A DNA stretch of 19,140 bases from Actinomycetes bacterium (GCA_022600255.1 JAHZKU010000294.1:1-19140), one strand, 5' to 3'. Counted from the first letter of the stretch, positions 7,658-15,023 are shown. Program-made: numbers and translations. The notes: generated by a model from the letters alone, not told the origin.

Positions 7658-8332
7658 TCACTTGCCCCGACGCTGCAACCGCTCCATGTCGGTTAGGATC
7701 ACTGATCGAGACTCCAACCGGATCCAGCCGCGTTGCGCGAAGTCGGCCAAGGCCTTGTTGACGGTCTCACGAGAAGCGCCTACGAGTTGGGCCAGTTCCT
7801 CTTGAGTCATGTCGTGCGTGACGCTGATGCCGCCATCCACCGGAACACCGAAACGTTCACCAAGGTCGATCAGCGCTTTGGCCACGCGGCCGGGGACGTC
7901 GGAGAAAACCAAGTCGGACATGGCTTCGTTGGTCTTGCGGAGGCGCCGCGCCAGTGCGCGCAGCAGAGCCTCGGCGACTTCGGGTCGGCCAGAAAGCCAA
8001 GGCCGCAGTGCGTCGTGGCCCACCTCTCGCGCCAGAACATCGGTGAGTGCTGTTGCCGTCGCCGCCCGGGGGCCGGGGTCGAATAAGGACAACTCTCCGA
8101 TCATCTCGCCGGGGCCGATGACAGCTAGGAGGGCATCTCGGCCGTCAGTTGACGCCGTGCCGAGCTTGATCTTGCCCTCCTCGATGACGTAGAGGCGGTC
8201 GCCGGGATCGCCTTCGCGGAACAAGATGCCACCCTTGGCGAGCCGAACGCCATTGGTGGCAGCGCGCAGTGCAGCCGCAGCCTCGGGGTCTAAGGCTGAG
8301 AACAGGGGGGCTTGCATAAGCACGTCGTCCAC
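7658..8332 (-). CDS. crp: Crp/GlxR-type cAMP receptor transcription factor (Rv3676 type)
   Basis: A 224-residue Crp-Fnr regulator. The cyclic-nucleotide-binding jelly roll contains IGELSLFDPGPRAATATA (78-95), with Glu80 and Arg89 in the phosphate-binding cassette that contacts cAMP. The C-terminal winged helix has its recognition region at about 175-199, MTQEELAQLVGASRETVNKAL. The position between the metallo-beta-lactamase-fold gene and nth is the same as in M. tuberculosis. Start: GTG at 8332, preceded by GGAAGGA. An internal ATG at codon 6 is a weaker choice. A candidate Crp operator lies 56-71 bases upstream of the start (8388-8403), suggesting autoregulation. The rsiG-like gene ends 76 bases upstream on the same strand. 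Confidence 0.93.
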   Translation of the reverse strand: MDDVLMQAPLFSALDPEAAAALRAATNGVRLAKGGILFREGDPGDRLYVIEEGKIKLGTASTDGRDALLAVIGPGEMIGELSLFDPGPRAATATALTDVLAREVGHDALRPWLSGRPEVAEALLRALARRLRKTNEAMSDLVFSDVPGRVAKALIDLGERFGVPVDGGISVTHDMTQEELAQLVGASRETVNKALADFAQRGWIRLESRSVILTDMERLQRRGK

Positions 8333-8387
8333 GCCATAGTCCTTCCCGGGAGTTTGCTCTTTAAGTGTGCCGTATCCGGCGAACTCA

Positions 8388-8403
8388 TGTGACGTTGAAC
8401 ACT
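8388..8403. promoter_or_regulatory. crp: Candidate Crp operator upstream of crp
   Basis: TGTGACGTTGAACACT matches the Crp consensus TGTGA-N6-TCACA with a perfect left half and three of five bases in the right half. It lies in the 76-base gap between rsiG-like and crp. A weak promoter on the minus strand, TTCAAC, 17 bases, GATACG, would overlap it, as expected for an autoregulatory site. Inferred from sequence only. Confidence 0.5.
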
Positions 8404-8408
8404 CTAGC

Positions 8409-8933
8409 TCACGCGACGTTGGGTAGAGCCTCGTGTAATGCGGTCAGAGCGAGGTCGGGTTTCTCCCGGTATCGGGCGATCAGTTCCGCGGTTGCCAAGT
8501 CGATCCTGCGATGGAGTTCGTGGCGGTATTCCGACAATGTGTGTTCGGCGTCATGCAGGTCGTTCAGCAGTTCTTGCCGCGATCTGGCGTCATCTGGAAT
8601 TGGCCGGTCCCAGATTTCGGCGATGTTGGGCAATGGTTCGATATCTTCGAAGGGCTTCAAGCTGTAGGCCGCCACCCGGCGGTGGCTGCTGGCGGCCTCG
8701 GACAGCAATTCTGCCAGTTGCGGGATGCTGACGCTGCGGTTGCCGGTTTGCTTTCGCATCACGTCGACGCGGGCTTGCAAGATGCGCCGCCAATATGAAA
8801 CGTGGTTCTCCTCGTCCTTCAACCCTTTACGCATACGCCGCAGGTCGGCCAGACTGATGGTCTCAAAATCCGGATTGCGCTCCGGCCCGGGGCGACGGTT
8901 AGCCCGAGTGGTCGGCGCAACTGCCGAGTCCAT
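8409..8933 (-). CDS. rsiG: RsiG-like c-di-GMP-responsive anti-sigma factor
   Basis: A 174-residue, mostly helical protein. It contains the RsiG signature E(X)3S(X)2R(X)3Q(X)3D exactly, as Glu42, Ser46, Arg49, Gln53 and Asp57 within DEENHVSYWRRILQARVD. A second copy occurs in the C-terminal helix as Glu130, Ser134, Arg137, His141 and Asp145, with Gln replaced by His. In Streptomyces RsiG, two such helices form an antiparallel coiled coil that binds two c-di-GMP molecules and sequesters the sigma factor WhiG. The length, the ISLADLRRMRKGL segment before helix 1 and the two-repeat layout all fit. No WhiG-type sigma gene is in this window. The start ATG has a clear AAGGAG five bases upstream. It lies just upstream of crp on the same strand and diverges from nth, where M. 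tuberculosis has the unrelated Rv3675. Confidence 0.85.
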   Translation of the reverse strand: MDSAVAPTTRANRRPGPERNPDFETISLADLRRMRKGLKDEENHVSYWRRILQARVDVMRKQTGNRSVSIPQLAELLSEAASSHRRVAAYSLKPFEDIEPLPNIAEIWDRPIPDDARSRQELLNDLHDAEHTLSEYRHELHRRIDLATAELIARYREKPDLALTALHEALPNVA

Positions 8934-9042
8934 AGTTGCTCCTTGTTGCTGCGACGCTTGCCAGCGTTCGTTTGCTTTCTATCTGGTATATCGCGACGCG
9001 CTTGAGGTTCATTGAGGATGCTGCGCCATTTGGGGTCGGCGT

Positions 9043-9048
9043 TAGGCT
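9043..9048 (+). promoter_or_regulatory. nth: Leaderless -10 element for nth
   Basis: TAGGCT is followed by six bases and the GTG start at 9055. This is the same hexamer and spacing as at the ATPase operon (5048-5053, minus strand). No ribosome binding site precedes the GTG. Confidence 0.5.
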
Positions 9049-9054
9049 GTATGA

Positions 9055-9825
9055 GTGGCTACGAACGCTCCCTATCGCCCGTCTGGAGCAGCGCGACCTC
9101 CCTCCGGCGCAATGGGTGTCTCGGCTTGGGACCCCACCGAAACCGGGTTGGCTCGCAAACGACGTGCCCGGAAGGTCTTCCGGATTCTGCGTGAGACCTA
9201 CCCGGCCGCTCAGTGTGAACTAGATTTTCGGAGCCCGTTTGAACTGCTCTGTGCCACGGTTCTATCGGCGCAGTGCACGGACGCCAGGGTGAACGCCGTG
9301 ACACCTGCGCTCTTCGCCGCGTATCCCACACCGGCTGCCATGGCGCAGGCGGATCTTGCGGATCTGGAAACACTCGTACGCCCCACCGGCTTCTTCCGGG
9401 CAAAGTCGGCCAGCCTGAGTGGCTTGGCCCGCTTCTTGGAGGAGCGATTCGGCGGTGAGGTGCCAGACACCCTGGATGAGTTGGTCACGCTCCCGGGCGT
9501 GGGGCGCAAGACAGCGAACGTCGTGCTGGGTAATGCGTTCGATGTTCCGGGTATCACCGTGGACACCCATCTCCGGCGGATCAGCCGACGCCTTGGCTGG
9601 ACTGAACATGAGGACCCGGTCAAGATCGAATTGGACCTGATCGGACTTTTTGATCCGCGAGACTGGACGCAGCTTTCCCACACCTTGATCTGGCACGGCC
9701 GGCGTCGTTGTCATGCCCGCAAGCCAGCCTGTGGTGCCTGTCCGGTCGCGCGTTGGTGTCCGTCAGCCGGAATTGGCCCGATGGATCCGGCTAAGGCGGA
9801 GAAACTTGTGAAGGACACCGCATGA
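9055..9825 (+). CDS. nth: Endonuclease III (DNA glycosylase/AP lyase)
   Basis: This base-excision repair enzyme removes oxidised pyrimidines and cuts at the abasic site. The helix-hairpin-helix LPGVGRKTANVVLG carries the catalytic lysine of the family, and ITVDTHLRRISRRLGW carries the catalytic Asp. The C-terminus has the iron-sulfur loop C-X6-C-X2-C-X5-C (CHARKPACGACPVARWC). The length is 256 residues, including an N-terminal extension of about 30 residues before the conserved core. The GTG at 9055 is supported by the TAGGCT element six bases upstream. A shorter protein from ATG 9112 (MGVSAWDP) would keep the whole core. It overlaps the next gene by four bases (ATGA). Confidence 0.95.
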   Translation: MATNAPYRPSGAARPPSGAMGVSAWDPTETGLARKRRARKVFRILRETYPAAQCELDFRSPFELLCATVLSAQCTDARVNAVTPALFAAYPTPAAMAQADLADLETLVRPTGFFRAKSASLSGLARFLEERFGGEVPDTLDELVTLPGVGRKTANVVLGNAFDVPGITVDTHLRRISRRLGWTEHEDPVKIELDLIGLFDPRDWTQLSHTLIWHGRRRCHARKPACGACPVARWCPSAGIGPMDPAKAEKLVKDTA

Positions 9826-10394
9826 GGGGGCGGTTTGGGTTGCTTTTGGTCGTGGTTCTCCTGGGGGTGATGGCCTGCGGCTCGCAAAGTGTTGACATCA
9901 CCGGTGCCGCCGGTGAGCCGGTGGCGTCGGGCGCGGCTCCGAGCCCGGTGACGGCTGACCAAGAGGACCAGGCCGTGCCTTGCCCGCAGGAGCTGGCCAG
10001 CTCGACGGGTGCGGGCTTGGCCTGTTTGGGGCTTGGGCCCAACATCGACCTAGCGGAACTGGTTGGCGTGGTGGTGGTGCCGGTGTGGGCTTCGTGGTGT
10101 GAGCCGTGCCGAGCGGAACTGCCGATCCTGCAGGAGTATGCGCAGAATCAGGGTGAGGTGGTGGCCGTTGCCGCAGCAGACAACTCTGGTGCCGCTGCAG
10201 CTCTGGTTTCTGAGCTCAACCTATCGTTCCCGTCTGTGCAGGATCCGGACTCCACAACCCGCGCGAGCTTGGGTTGGTCGGCGTTACCCGCCACTTTTGT
10301 CCTCCAGGATGGTGAAGTTGTGGGTCGGATCTCCGGTGAGATCACAAGTGTGGCGCAAATCCGGCAGGCTGTAGTAGAAGCAACGAAAGGCTGA
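9822..10394 (+). CDS. TlpA/ResA-like thioredoxin-fold lipoprotein (Rv3673c type)
   Basis: A 190-residue exported thiol-disulfide protein. The N-terminus is a lipoprotein signal: a hydrophobic stretch at 6-18 ending in VMAC, with Cys19 as the likely lipidated residue. A linker of about 50 residues follows, then the thioredoxin fold. The active site is WCEPC (Cys93, Cys96), and the cis-proline segment is ALPATFVLQDGEV. It probably reduces or exchanges disulfides outside the membrane, or supports cytochrome maturation; no partner is seen here. It overlaps nth by four bases and is followed three bases after its stop by the CoA-type Nudix gene, so the three form an operon. The order equals Rv3674c-Rv3673c-Rv3672c. 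Confidence 0.92.
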   Translation: MRGRFGLLLVVVLLGVMACGSQSVDITGAAGEPVASGAAPSPVTADQEDQAVPCPQELASSTGAGLACLGLGPNIDLAELVGVVVVPVWASWCEPCRAELPILQEYAQNQGEVVAVAAADNSGAAAALVSELNLSFPSVQDPDSTTRASLGWSALPATFVLQDGEVVGRISGEITSVAQIRQAVVEATKG

Positions 10395-10397
10395 GCG

Positions 10398-11057
10398 TTG
10401 GCCAAGCAGTCCTGGGTGGACGAGAGTGTCGTTTCCAACCTTCCAGCGTGGCTGAACCCACTGGTGGACGTGGTTCGGGTAATCGATCCCAACAACCTGT
10501 CGGCCTTCTTGCCCCCGGAAACTGGAGGGCGGCCAGGGGCGGTGCTGATCCTGCTCGGTGATGGTGAAGCCGGCCCCGATGTCTTGTTGATTGAGCGCGC
10601 TGCGGCGATGCGCTCGCACGCTGGCCAGCCAGCTTTCCCGGGCGGGGCCGTGGACCCAGAGGATGTAGACCCCATCGCGGCGGCACTTCGCGAGGCTCGC
10701 GAAGAGACCTTGCTGGACAGCTCCGGCGTGCGCGTGTTCGGCACGCTTCCCGATCTGTGGCTGCCGCCATCTGGTTTTGTTGTGACGCCGGTTCTGGCTC
10801 ATTGGCACCAGGACTCACCGGTGAATGTTGGCGATCCGGCTGAGGTGGCGGCCGTCCATCGAGTGCCGATCGCAGAATTGGTCGATCCGGACAATCGAGT
10901 GATGGTGCACCACCCTTCCGGATTCACCAGCCCGGGCTTTCAAACCCGGGGGATGCTCGTGTGGGGCTTCACAGCGGGGTTGTTGTCACGCTTGTTAGAC
11001 GCCTCCGGCTGGGCGCGCGAGTGGGATCAGACCCGTACCGTGACAGTGGAGGCCTGA
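10398..11057 (+). CDS. Nudix hydrolase, CoA pyrophosphatase type (Rv3672c type)
   Basis: A 219-residue Nudix hydrolase. It shows the CoA pyrophosphatase signature LLIERAAAMRSHAGQPAFPGGAVD at 63-86, immediately before the catalytic helix ALREAREETLLDSSG. Enzymes of this subgroup cleave CoA, and often its oxidised forms, to 3',5'-ADP and phosphopantetheine. The start is TTG at 10398, with GAAAGG eight bases upstream at 10385-10390. It closes the nth-tlpA-nudix operon. In mycobacteria the next gene is the membrane serine protease MarP (Rv3671c); here it is absent and a convergent alpha/beta hydrolase follows. Confidence 0.92.
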   Translation: MAKQSWVDESVVSNLPAWLNPLVDVVRVIDPNNLSAFLPPETGGRPGAVLILLGDGEAGPDVLLIERAAAMRSHAGQPAFPGGAVDPEDVDPIAAALREAREETLLDSSGVRVFGTLPDLWLPPSGFVVTPVLAHWHQDSPVNVGDPAEVAAVHRVPIAELVDPDNRVMVHHPSGFTSPGFQTRGMLVWGFTAGLLSRLLDASGWAREWDQTRTVTVEA

Positions 11058-11091
11058 GCACGTCCGCCGCTTCTCTCCAGCTAGCGCCGTT

Positions 11092-11104
11092 GACCGCCAC
11101 GGTC
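11092..11104. terminator. Weak hairpin between convergent genes
   Basis: GACCG-CCA-CGGTC is a five-pair stem between the Nudix stop (11057) and the alpha/beta hydrolase stop (11134). It is the only clear inverted repeat in this gap, and on the plus strand it is followed by a T-rich stretch. Terminator function is a guess. Confidence 0.3.
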
Positions 11105-11133
11105 GCTTCGGAATCTGATTGTGTTGTGTAAGC

Positions 11134-12279
11134 CTATTGACCCGGTACCCGTTGAGACTGCGTTCGTTCAGATTCACCTAGCTCAGCTTCGACGTCGTTC
11201 AGGAAGTCCTTGATGTATTGCCAGGTGGTTGCGCGCGCCGACCCCCCTGTGAGGACCCCCAGGTGACCCCCCGGCGCAGTCTCGAGGCGTACCCAGGCTG
11301 CGTTTGGAACTAACTCGACGACACGGTGTGCCGCAGCGGGCGGGGCGAAGATCGTATCCGCGGTCCCGGCAACACTTAGTACGGGCACGGTGACCTTCGC
11401 CAGACTCTCCGAACGGCCCCCGCGAAACGTCACGCGCCCATCTCGCAGGTGGTTGGTCCGCACGAACGTGTGGAAGATCTGGGCAAAACTGCGGCCCGGA
11501 TACGCCTCCATCTGATCCATCAGTGCATCGACGGCCTCCAACTGGGCCAAGGACTCGGTGTCGGCGCGAGAGCGCAGCAGGAAGGCTGGCTTCTTGGCCA
11601 GGCGCACCGGATCGGCGAAAGTGAACGCCAAGGTATTCACCTTGCTTGGTACGCCGCCCACCAGGCGGATCATGCTTGTCGTGACTTTGCCACGGGTCAC
11701 CTTGCTGGCAAGTCGAATCGGATCCAACAGTTTTTGAAACGTCATGTCGAAGGGGGAAGCGACCGCCGTAATCGAGGCGATGGGCAACTGCCGGTGCGCG
11801 GCTTGTGTGAAGAGTGAGAGGATACCGCCTAAAGACCAGCCGACTAGATGCACACGCTCCCAATCGGTCTCTCGCGAGACTTCTTGCAGCGCTAGGGGTA
11901 GCACGGAGTCGATCCAGTGCTCGAGCCCCAGTGACTGGTCCACATTCGTACTCACATCGCCGTAGTCCACGATGAACGTGGGGCGGCCCTGCTCGAGCAT
12001 GAAGCCAGCAAGACTGTTGTCCTGGCGCAGATCCATACAGGATGCTGGAGCGGCCATTGGTGGCACGAGAAGTATGGGAAGTTTCGCCGGGTCCACGGGC
12101 ACTGTGGGTTCGTAACGGCGCACCGTGCAGTGCGCCCCCCCGTTGTACACGACCTCGGAGGGAGTGCGACTCAAGTCTGCAAAGCCACCACGAAACAGGT
12201 GTGTGTAAAGATTCCGGATCCCTGAAACGACGGTTTCGGTTTCCTCGGCAGTGAGGTCGTCAGTGGATTCGGGTGACAC
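11134..12279 (-). CDS. PhaC-like alpha/beta hydrolase
   Basis: A 381-residue alpha/beta hydrolase related to poly(3-hydroxyalkanoate) synthases. The likely catalytic triad is Ser149 in VGWSLGG, Asp308 in AGTADTIF and His339 in PGGHLGVL. True PHA synthases have Cys in the nucleophile box, so this is more likely an esterase/lipase or an acyltransferase. The segment ILLVPPMAAPASCMDLRQDNSLAGFML near residues 69-95 is the oxyanion-side strand and helix typical of PhaC-like proteins. No signal peptide is seen. The start is GTG at 12279. TAGGTT eight bases before it, on the minus strand, may be a -10 for a nearly leaderless mRNA. No polyester genes (phaA/B, phasin) are near. Confidence 0.85.
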   Translation of the reverse strand: MSPESTDDLTAEETETVVSGIRNLYTHLFRGGFADLSRTPSEVVYNGGAHCTVRRYEPTVPVDPAKLPILLVPPMAAPASCMDLRQDNSLAGFMLEQGRPTFIVDYGDVSTNVDQSLGLEHWIDSVLPLALQEVSRETDWERVHLVGWSLGGILSLFTQAAHRQLPIASITAVASPFDMTFQKLLDPIRLASKVTRGKVTTSMIRLVGGVPSKVNTLAFTFADPVRLAKKPAFLLRSRADTESLAQLEAVDALMDQMEAYPGRSFAQIFHTFVRTNHLRDGRVTFRGGRSESLAKVTVPVLSVAGTADTIFAPPAAAHRVVELVPNAAWVRLETAPGGHLGVLTGGSARATTWQYIKDFLNDVEAELGESERTQSQRVPGQ

Positions 12280-12347
12280 GGTTCTTCAACCTACCCTGAG
12301 ACAACCCAGGATGCTGGCCGTCATTCGGCGAGGGTCAGGACGCCCCC

Positions 12348-12387
12348 GTGCACCGGCACCCAGATCGTGTCTGGGGTACCGGTGCAC
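12348..12387 (-). terminator. Strong hairpin after the secreted-protein gene
   Basis: GTGCACCGG at 12348-12356 pairs with CCGGTGCAC at 12379-12387, and the stem continues inward (ACCCAGA with TCTGGGGT) with one mismatch and one bulged base around a TCGTG loop. It lies 45 bases downstream of the minus-strand stop at 12432 and before the next minus-strand gene, so it probably ends that transcript. There is no U-tract. Confidence 0.6.
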
Positions 12388-12431
12388 GTTGGTTTGCTGA
12401 GGGTGAAGTCGCCACGGTGTGGTTTGGGCCG

Positions 12432-13058
12432 TCACTTCTTGTATTTCACCTTGCCCTCGAGCAACGGGTAGCAGCCGCTGGTGTCGGAGGCGGTCTGCCA
12501 GCCCCACCCGCTGTGCAGTTGAGGCGCGAACTTCAGCGTATTGTCGCCCCCGTTGGAGCACCGGACCGCGCTGGTGCTGCTGGTTTGCATGGCCAGCCGC
12601 CATCCCTTTTTGATCTTCATGTTCACCTTGTACTTTTCGACCTTGTAGTCGTCGTTGTCCCAGTTCCACTGGCTCTGACCCGTGGTCTGCAGCCACGGCC
12701 CCTGCTCCTTGACCTTGGCTTGCCATTCGCCGCCTTCGTACTTGGCCTTAACCAGTTGCAGTCGGAAGTCGGTGGCTCCTCCCGATACGATCTTGACCTT
12801 CTTGAGTTTGCCTTTCTGGCTGGATTTATGGCCTTCGTTGGGCCGGCCGTAGGCCTCATTCATCACGAAAGTGCACAGCTCCGCCGGATCCATCTCGTCA
12901 CAGGCCTTTGCCGGAAGGGAGTTGGAAGGCTGTACGTTGTCGGTCAGCTTGGCGCCGAACTGGTGTTTGCTGTAGTCGCCCGCTGATGCGGTGGCCGGGA
13001 CGCTCGCGACCGCGAGGGTCAGTGCGGCTGCGCCGAGAACGATGGTTTTAGTATTCAT
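12432..13058 (-). CDS. Secreted protein of unknown family (208 aa)
   Basis: I do not recognise this family. The protein has a clear signal peptide: Met-Asn-Thr-Lys, a hydrophobic Ala/Leu/Val core to about residue 20, and a likely cleavage after Ala-Ser-Ala at residue 26. The mature part, about 182 residues, is rich in Lys, Trp and Tyr, with short alternating patterns that suggest beta structure. It has four cysteines (Cys53, Cys62 and two in the last third), enough for two disulfides outside the cell. The start at 13058 is fixed by AAGGAG six bases upstream. The frame stays open for 28 more codons upstream, but without a ribosome site, and that extension would bury the signal peptide. A hairpin and a tandem 9-base repeat precede the ribosome site, and a strong hairpin follows the stop, so it is likely a single-gene transcript. 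Confidence 0.85.
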   Translation of the reverse strand: MNTKTIVLGAAALTLAVASVPATASAGDYSKHQFGAKLTDNVQPSNSLPAKACDEMDPAELCTFVMNEAYGRPNEGHKSSQKGKLKKVKIVSGGATDFRLQLVKAKYEGGEWQAKVKEQGPWLQTTGQSQWNWDNDDYKVEKYKVNMKIKKGWRLAMQTSSTSAVRCSNGGDNTLKFAPQLHSGWGWQTASDTSGCYPLLEGKVKYKK

Positions 13059-13068
13059 TGGTTTCTCC

Positions 13069-13086
13069 TTAATCGGGTTAATCGGG
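13069..13086. repeat. Tandem 9-base repeat in the leader of the secreted-protein gene
   Basis: TTAATCGGG occurs twice head to tail (13069-13077 and 13078-13086). On the minus strand the last copy runs into the AAGGAG ribosome binding site of the gene at 12432-13058. It could be a binding site or could arise by slippage. Confidence 0.7.
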
Positions 13087-13102
13087 CCCCTCGGTGAGGG
13101 GC
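13086..13102 (-). promoter_or_regulatory. Leader hairpin upstream of the secreted-protein gene
   Basis: GCCCCTC-GGT-GAGGGGC forms a perfect seven-pair stem with a three-base loop. It sits about 28 bases before the ATG at 13058, directly 5' of the tandem repeat. It could stabilise the mRNA or modulate translation, or be the end of an upstream transcript. Confidence 0.5.
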
Positions 13103-13478
13103 TGTTGTGGGAGTGATGTGTGAGCGGTTCGAGTCGCAACACTTTTTCCGAAGAGATCTGAAATCTCGGTTGCCGATCACCGGGAATGCCGGCCGCATCA
13201 GGGGCTGGATCGCCGCAGCCCGCTGTTTCGTTTCCACCCGCACGGCCTTTCAGTGCGCGTGGTCCCTGCTATCAACGCTCTCTAGTTGCAAGAACCACGC
13301 TCACTTGGGAGCCCGAGAACCCCGCGGATCAGAATGCAGAAGTGACCTCGCAGGGATGGTGGCCAAGTCGACCCTGTCCAACCGGCGGCGTCCGCTGGCC
13401 CCACATCAGAAAGGGTAAGAGTAGGCGGACTCGCAGGACTGTGCGCGGGATTGCAGAACGCAGACTGGAGTTGGGCGG
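13103..13478. other. Intergenic region without a recognisable gene
   Basis: This lies between the leader of the secreted-protein gene and the end of the ClC gene, both on the minus strand. Open frames here lack ribosome sites and protein-like composition. An imperfect palindrome GAGATCTGAAATCTC occurs at 13153-13167 and could be an operator for the minus-strand gene. No clear promoter hexamers are seen. Confidence 0.5.
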
Positions 13479-15023
13479 CTACGAACCGGGCGCGTTATTG
13501 CCCGGTCGGTCTGAGTCCGGCGTAGCCTCTGGGTCTTCGGATGGGTTGGGCGGTTCGGCGGGCGGTTCGGGCCTTGGAGGATGCTCCCCACCGTGTGGCT
13601 GATCTTGAGTGGCTGGGTCTTTTCGGTGGCCAGGTTTGCCGATGGAGTGGCCGTCCTCAGGGGGCTTGGTCTCAGTCTCAGACGGTGGGCCAGGAAGCAC
13701 CCCCGGTGCCGTCCAGCCAATTGTCCGGGGCCGAAGTGTGTCATAGATTGGCTCACTGCGCATCAGCGTGGCGGCGACGACGGCGCCGGCAGCCGCCATC
13801 AGGGACGGTAAGAGCAGTTCGGACGTGTTGGCCATCTCGGCCACGATGATGATTCCGGTGAAGGGAGCCCGAACCACGCCTGCGAAGAACGCAGACATCC
13901 CCACGAACGCGAACGAGGCCACGTGCAGCTCGAGTCCGGGAATCAGTTGGTTGGCCAGTGTGGCCCCGAGCGCGCCAGTGGCGGCTCCCATCGCCAACAA
14001 CGGTGAGAAGAGTCCACCCGGAGTGCCGAGTGAGTAGGAGATCGTGCCTAGGAACCAGCGAAAGACCAGGATTGCCAAGATCGCGCCCAGCAGAGGTGTG
14101 TTGGTCATCATCTCTTGGGCGATGTTCTCTCCGCCGCCAACCAGCGATGGATAGTAGAACGCGACGCCACCCACAAGGCCCCCCACAATGGCTGCCTTCA
14201 CCTCCGGAGGCAAGCGCTTGATGTTCTGCATCAGATCGAGAAAGAAGATGACGGACTGGTTGTAGAAGCCGCTCATCACGCCGATGACCAACCCGAGGAT
14301 GACGTAGGCGAGCAGATGTAGGAGGTCGACTCTGGGGATGTTGCCGATGATGAACTCGGGGGCATTTCCCAGCATCTGCCGGGAGACCGTAATGGCGGTG
14401 CCAGCTCCGATCAACGTCGCGACCACCAAGCGCAACCGGAAAGCGCGGGCGAGTTCTTCAAAGACGAAGATGGAGCCCCCCATGGGGGCGTTGAACGCCA
14501 CGGCAAGCCCCGCGCCAGCCAGACCCGCTTCGAGTTCCTCCGAGCCGCGCCGCTGGTGGAACATTTTGCCCAGCTTGCTGCCGATCGAAGCGCCCATCTG
14601 CACCGTTGGGCCTTCCCGGCCCAGACCCAGGCCCGCCCCGATGGCCAGCGCACCTCCCACAAACTTGGCGGGCAGAATGCGCCCCTTTGCCAGGGGAACT
14701 TCACCGCGCATCGACGCCTCAACCCGCTGAATGCCACTGCCAGAGGCCTCAGGCACCAGTCGGGTGATGTAACGCGCCAGTGCGACTGCGATCGCCGCGA
14801 ATGCGACCGGGAAGATCAACCCAGCCGTGGAAAACTGTTGTGCCCAATCCACCAAGGCATTCCGGAAGGTGTCGGCCTGGAGCAGCACCCAGCGAAATGA
14901 GGCACCCACGACCCCGGTCAGTGCACCCCCGACAAACGCCAGCACCGCCAGTTGGGGCAGCCCATCGGGGAGTCGGGATACCTCGGGCTCTTGGATCCAG
15001 GCCGGGGTGCGGGGCGCTGACAT
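13479..15023 (-). CDS. ClC-family chloride/proton exchanger
   Basis: A 514-residue polytopic ClC protein. The anion-pathway motifs are GSGIQ (95-99, normally GSGIP), GREGP (135-139) with the gating Glu137, GGLFSP (336-341) and the conserved Tyr in EPIYDTLRPR near the end of the membrane domain. Glu189-Glu190 in IFVFEELARAF matches the internal proton glutamate (Glu203 in E. coli ClcA), so a 2Cl-/H+ exchanger is more likely than a channel. No CBS domains follow. Instead, the last roughly 80 residues are Pro/Glu/Ser-rich and probably disordered. The serine of GSG favours chloride over nitrate in known family members. The start ATG has only a tightly spaced GGAG before it. Confidence 0.93.
   Translation of the reverse strand: MSAPRTPAWIQEPEVSRLPDGLPQLAVLAFVGGALTGVVGASFRWVLLQADTFRNALVDWAQQFSTAGLIFPVAFAAIAVALARYITRLVPEASGSGIQRVEASMRGEVPLAKGRILPAKFVGGALAIGAGLGLGREGPTVQMGASIGSKLGKMFHQRRGSEELEAGLAGAGLAVAFNAPMGGSIFVFEELARAFRLRLVVATLIGAGTAITVSRQMLGNAPEFIIGNIPRVDLLHLLAYVILGLVIGVMSGFYNQSVIFFLDLMQNIKRLPPEVKAAIVGGLVGGVAFYYPSLVGGGENIAQEMMTNTPLLGAILAILVFRWFLGTISYSLGTPGGLFSPLLAMGAATGALGATLANQLIPGLELHVASFAFVGMSAFFAGVVRAPFTGIIIVAEMANTSELLLPSLMAAAGAVVAATLMRSEPIYDTLRPRTIGWTAPGVLPGPPSETETKPPEDGHSIGKPGHRKDPATQDQPHGGEHPPRPEPPAEPPNPSEDPEATPDSDRPGNNAPGS

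Noticed and set aside
12348..12986. 212-codon open frame on the plus strand opposite the secreted-protein gene
   Set aside because: It is the mirror of a gene with a strong ribosome site and signal peptide, starts inside a terminator-like hairpin, and has no recognisable motif.
13120..13140. tRNA-like GGTTCGAGTC segment
   Set aside because: The flanking bases do not pair into a five-base T stem, and no acceptor, D or anticodon stem can be drawn around it.
13186..13602. 138-codon plus-strand open frame running into the ClC gene
   Set aside because: It has no ribosome site, a low-complexity Gly/Ser/Arg composition, and overlaps the antisense of the ClC tail.
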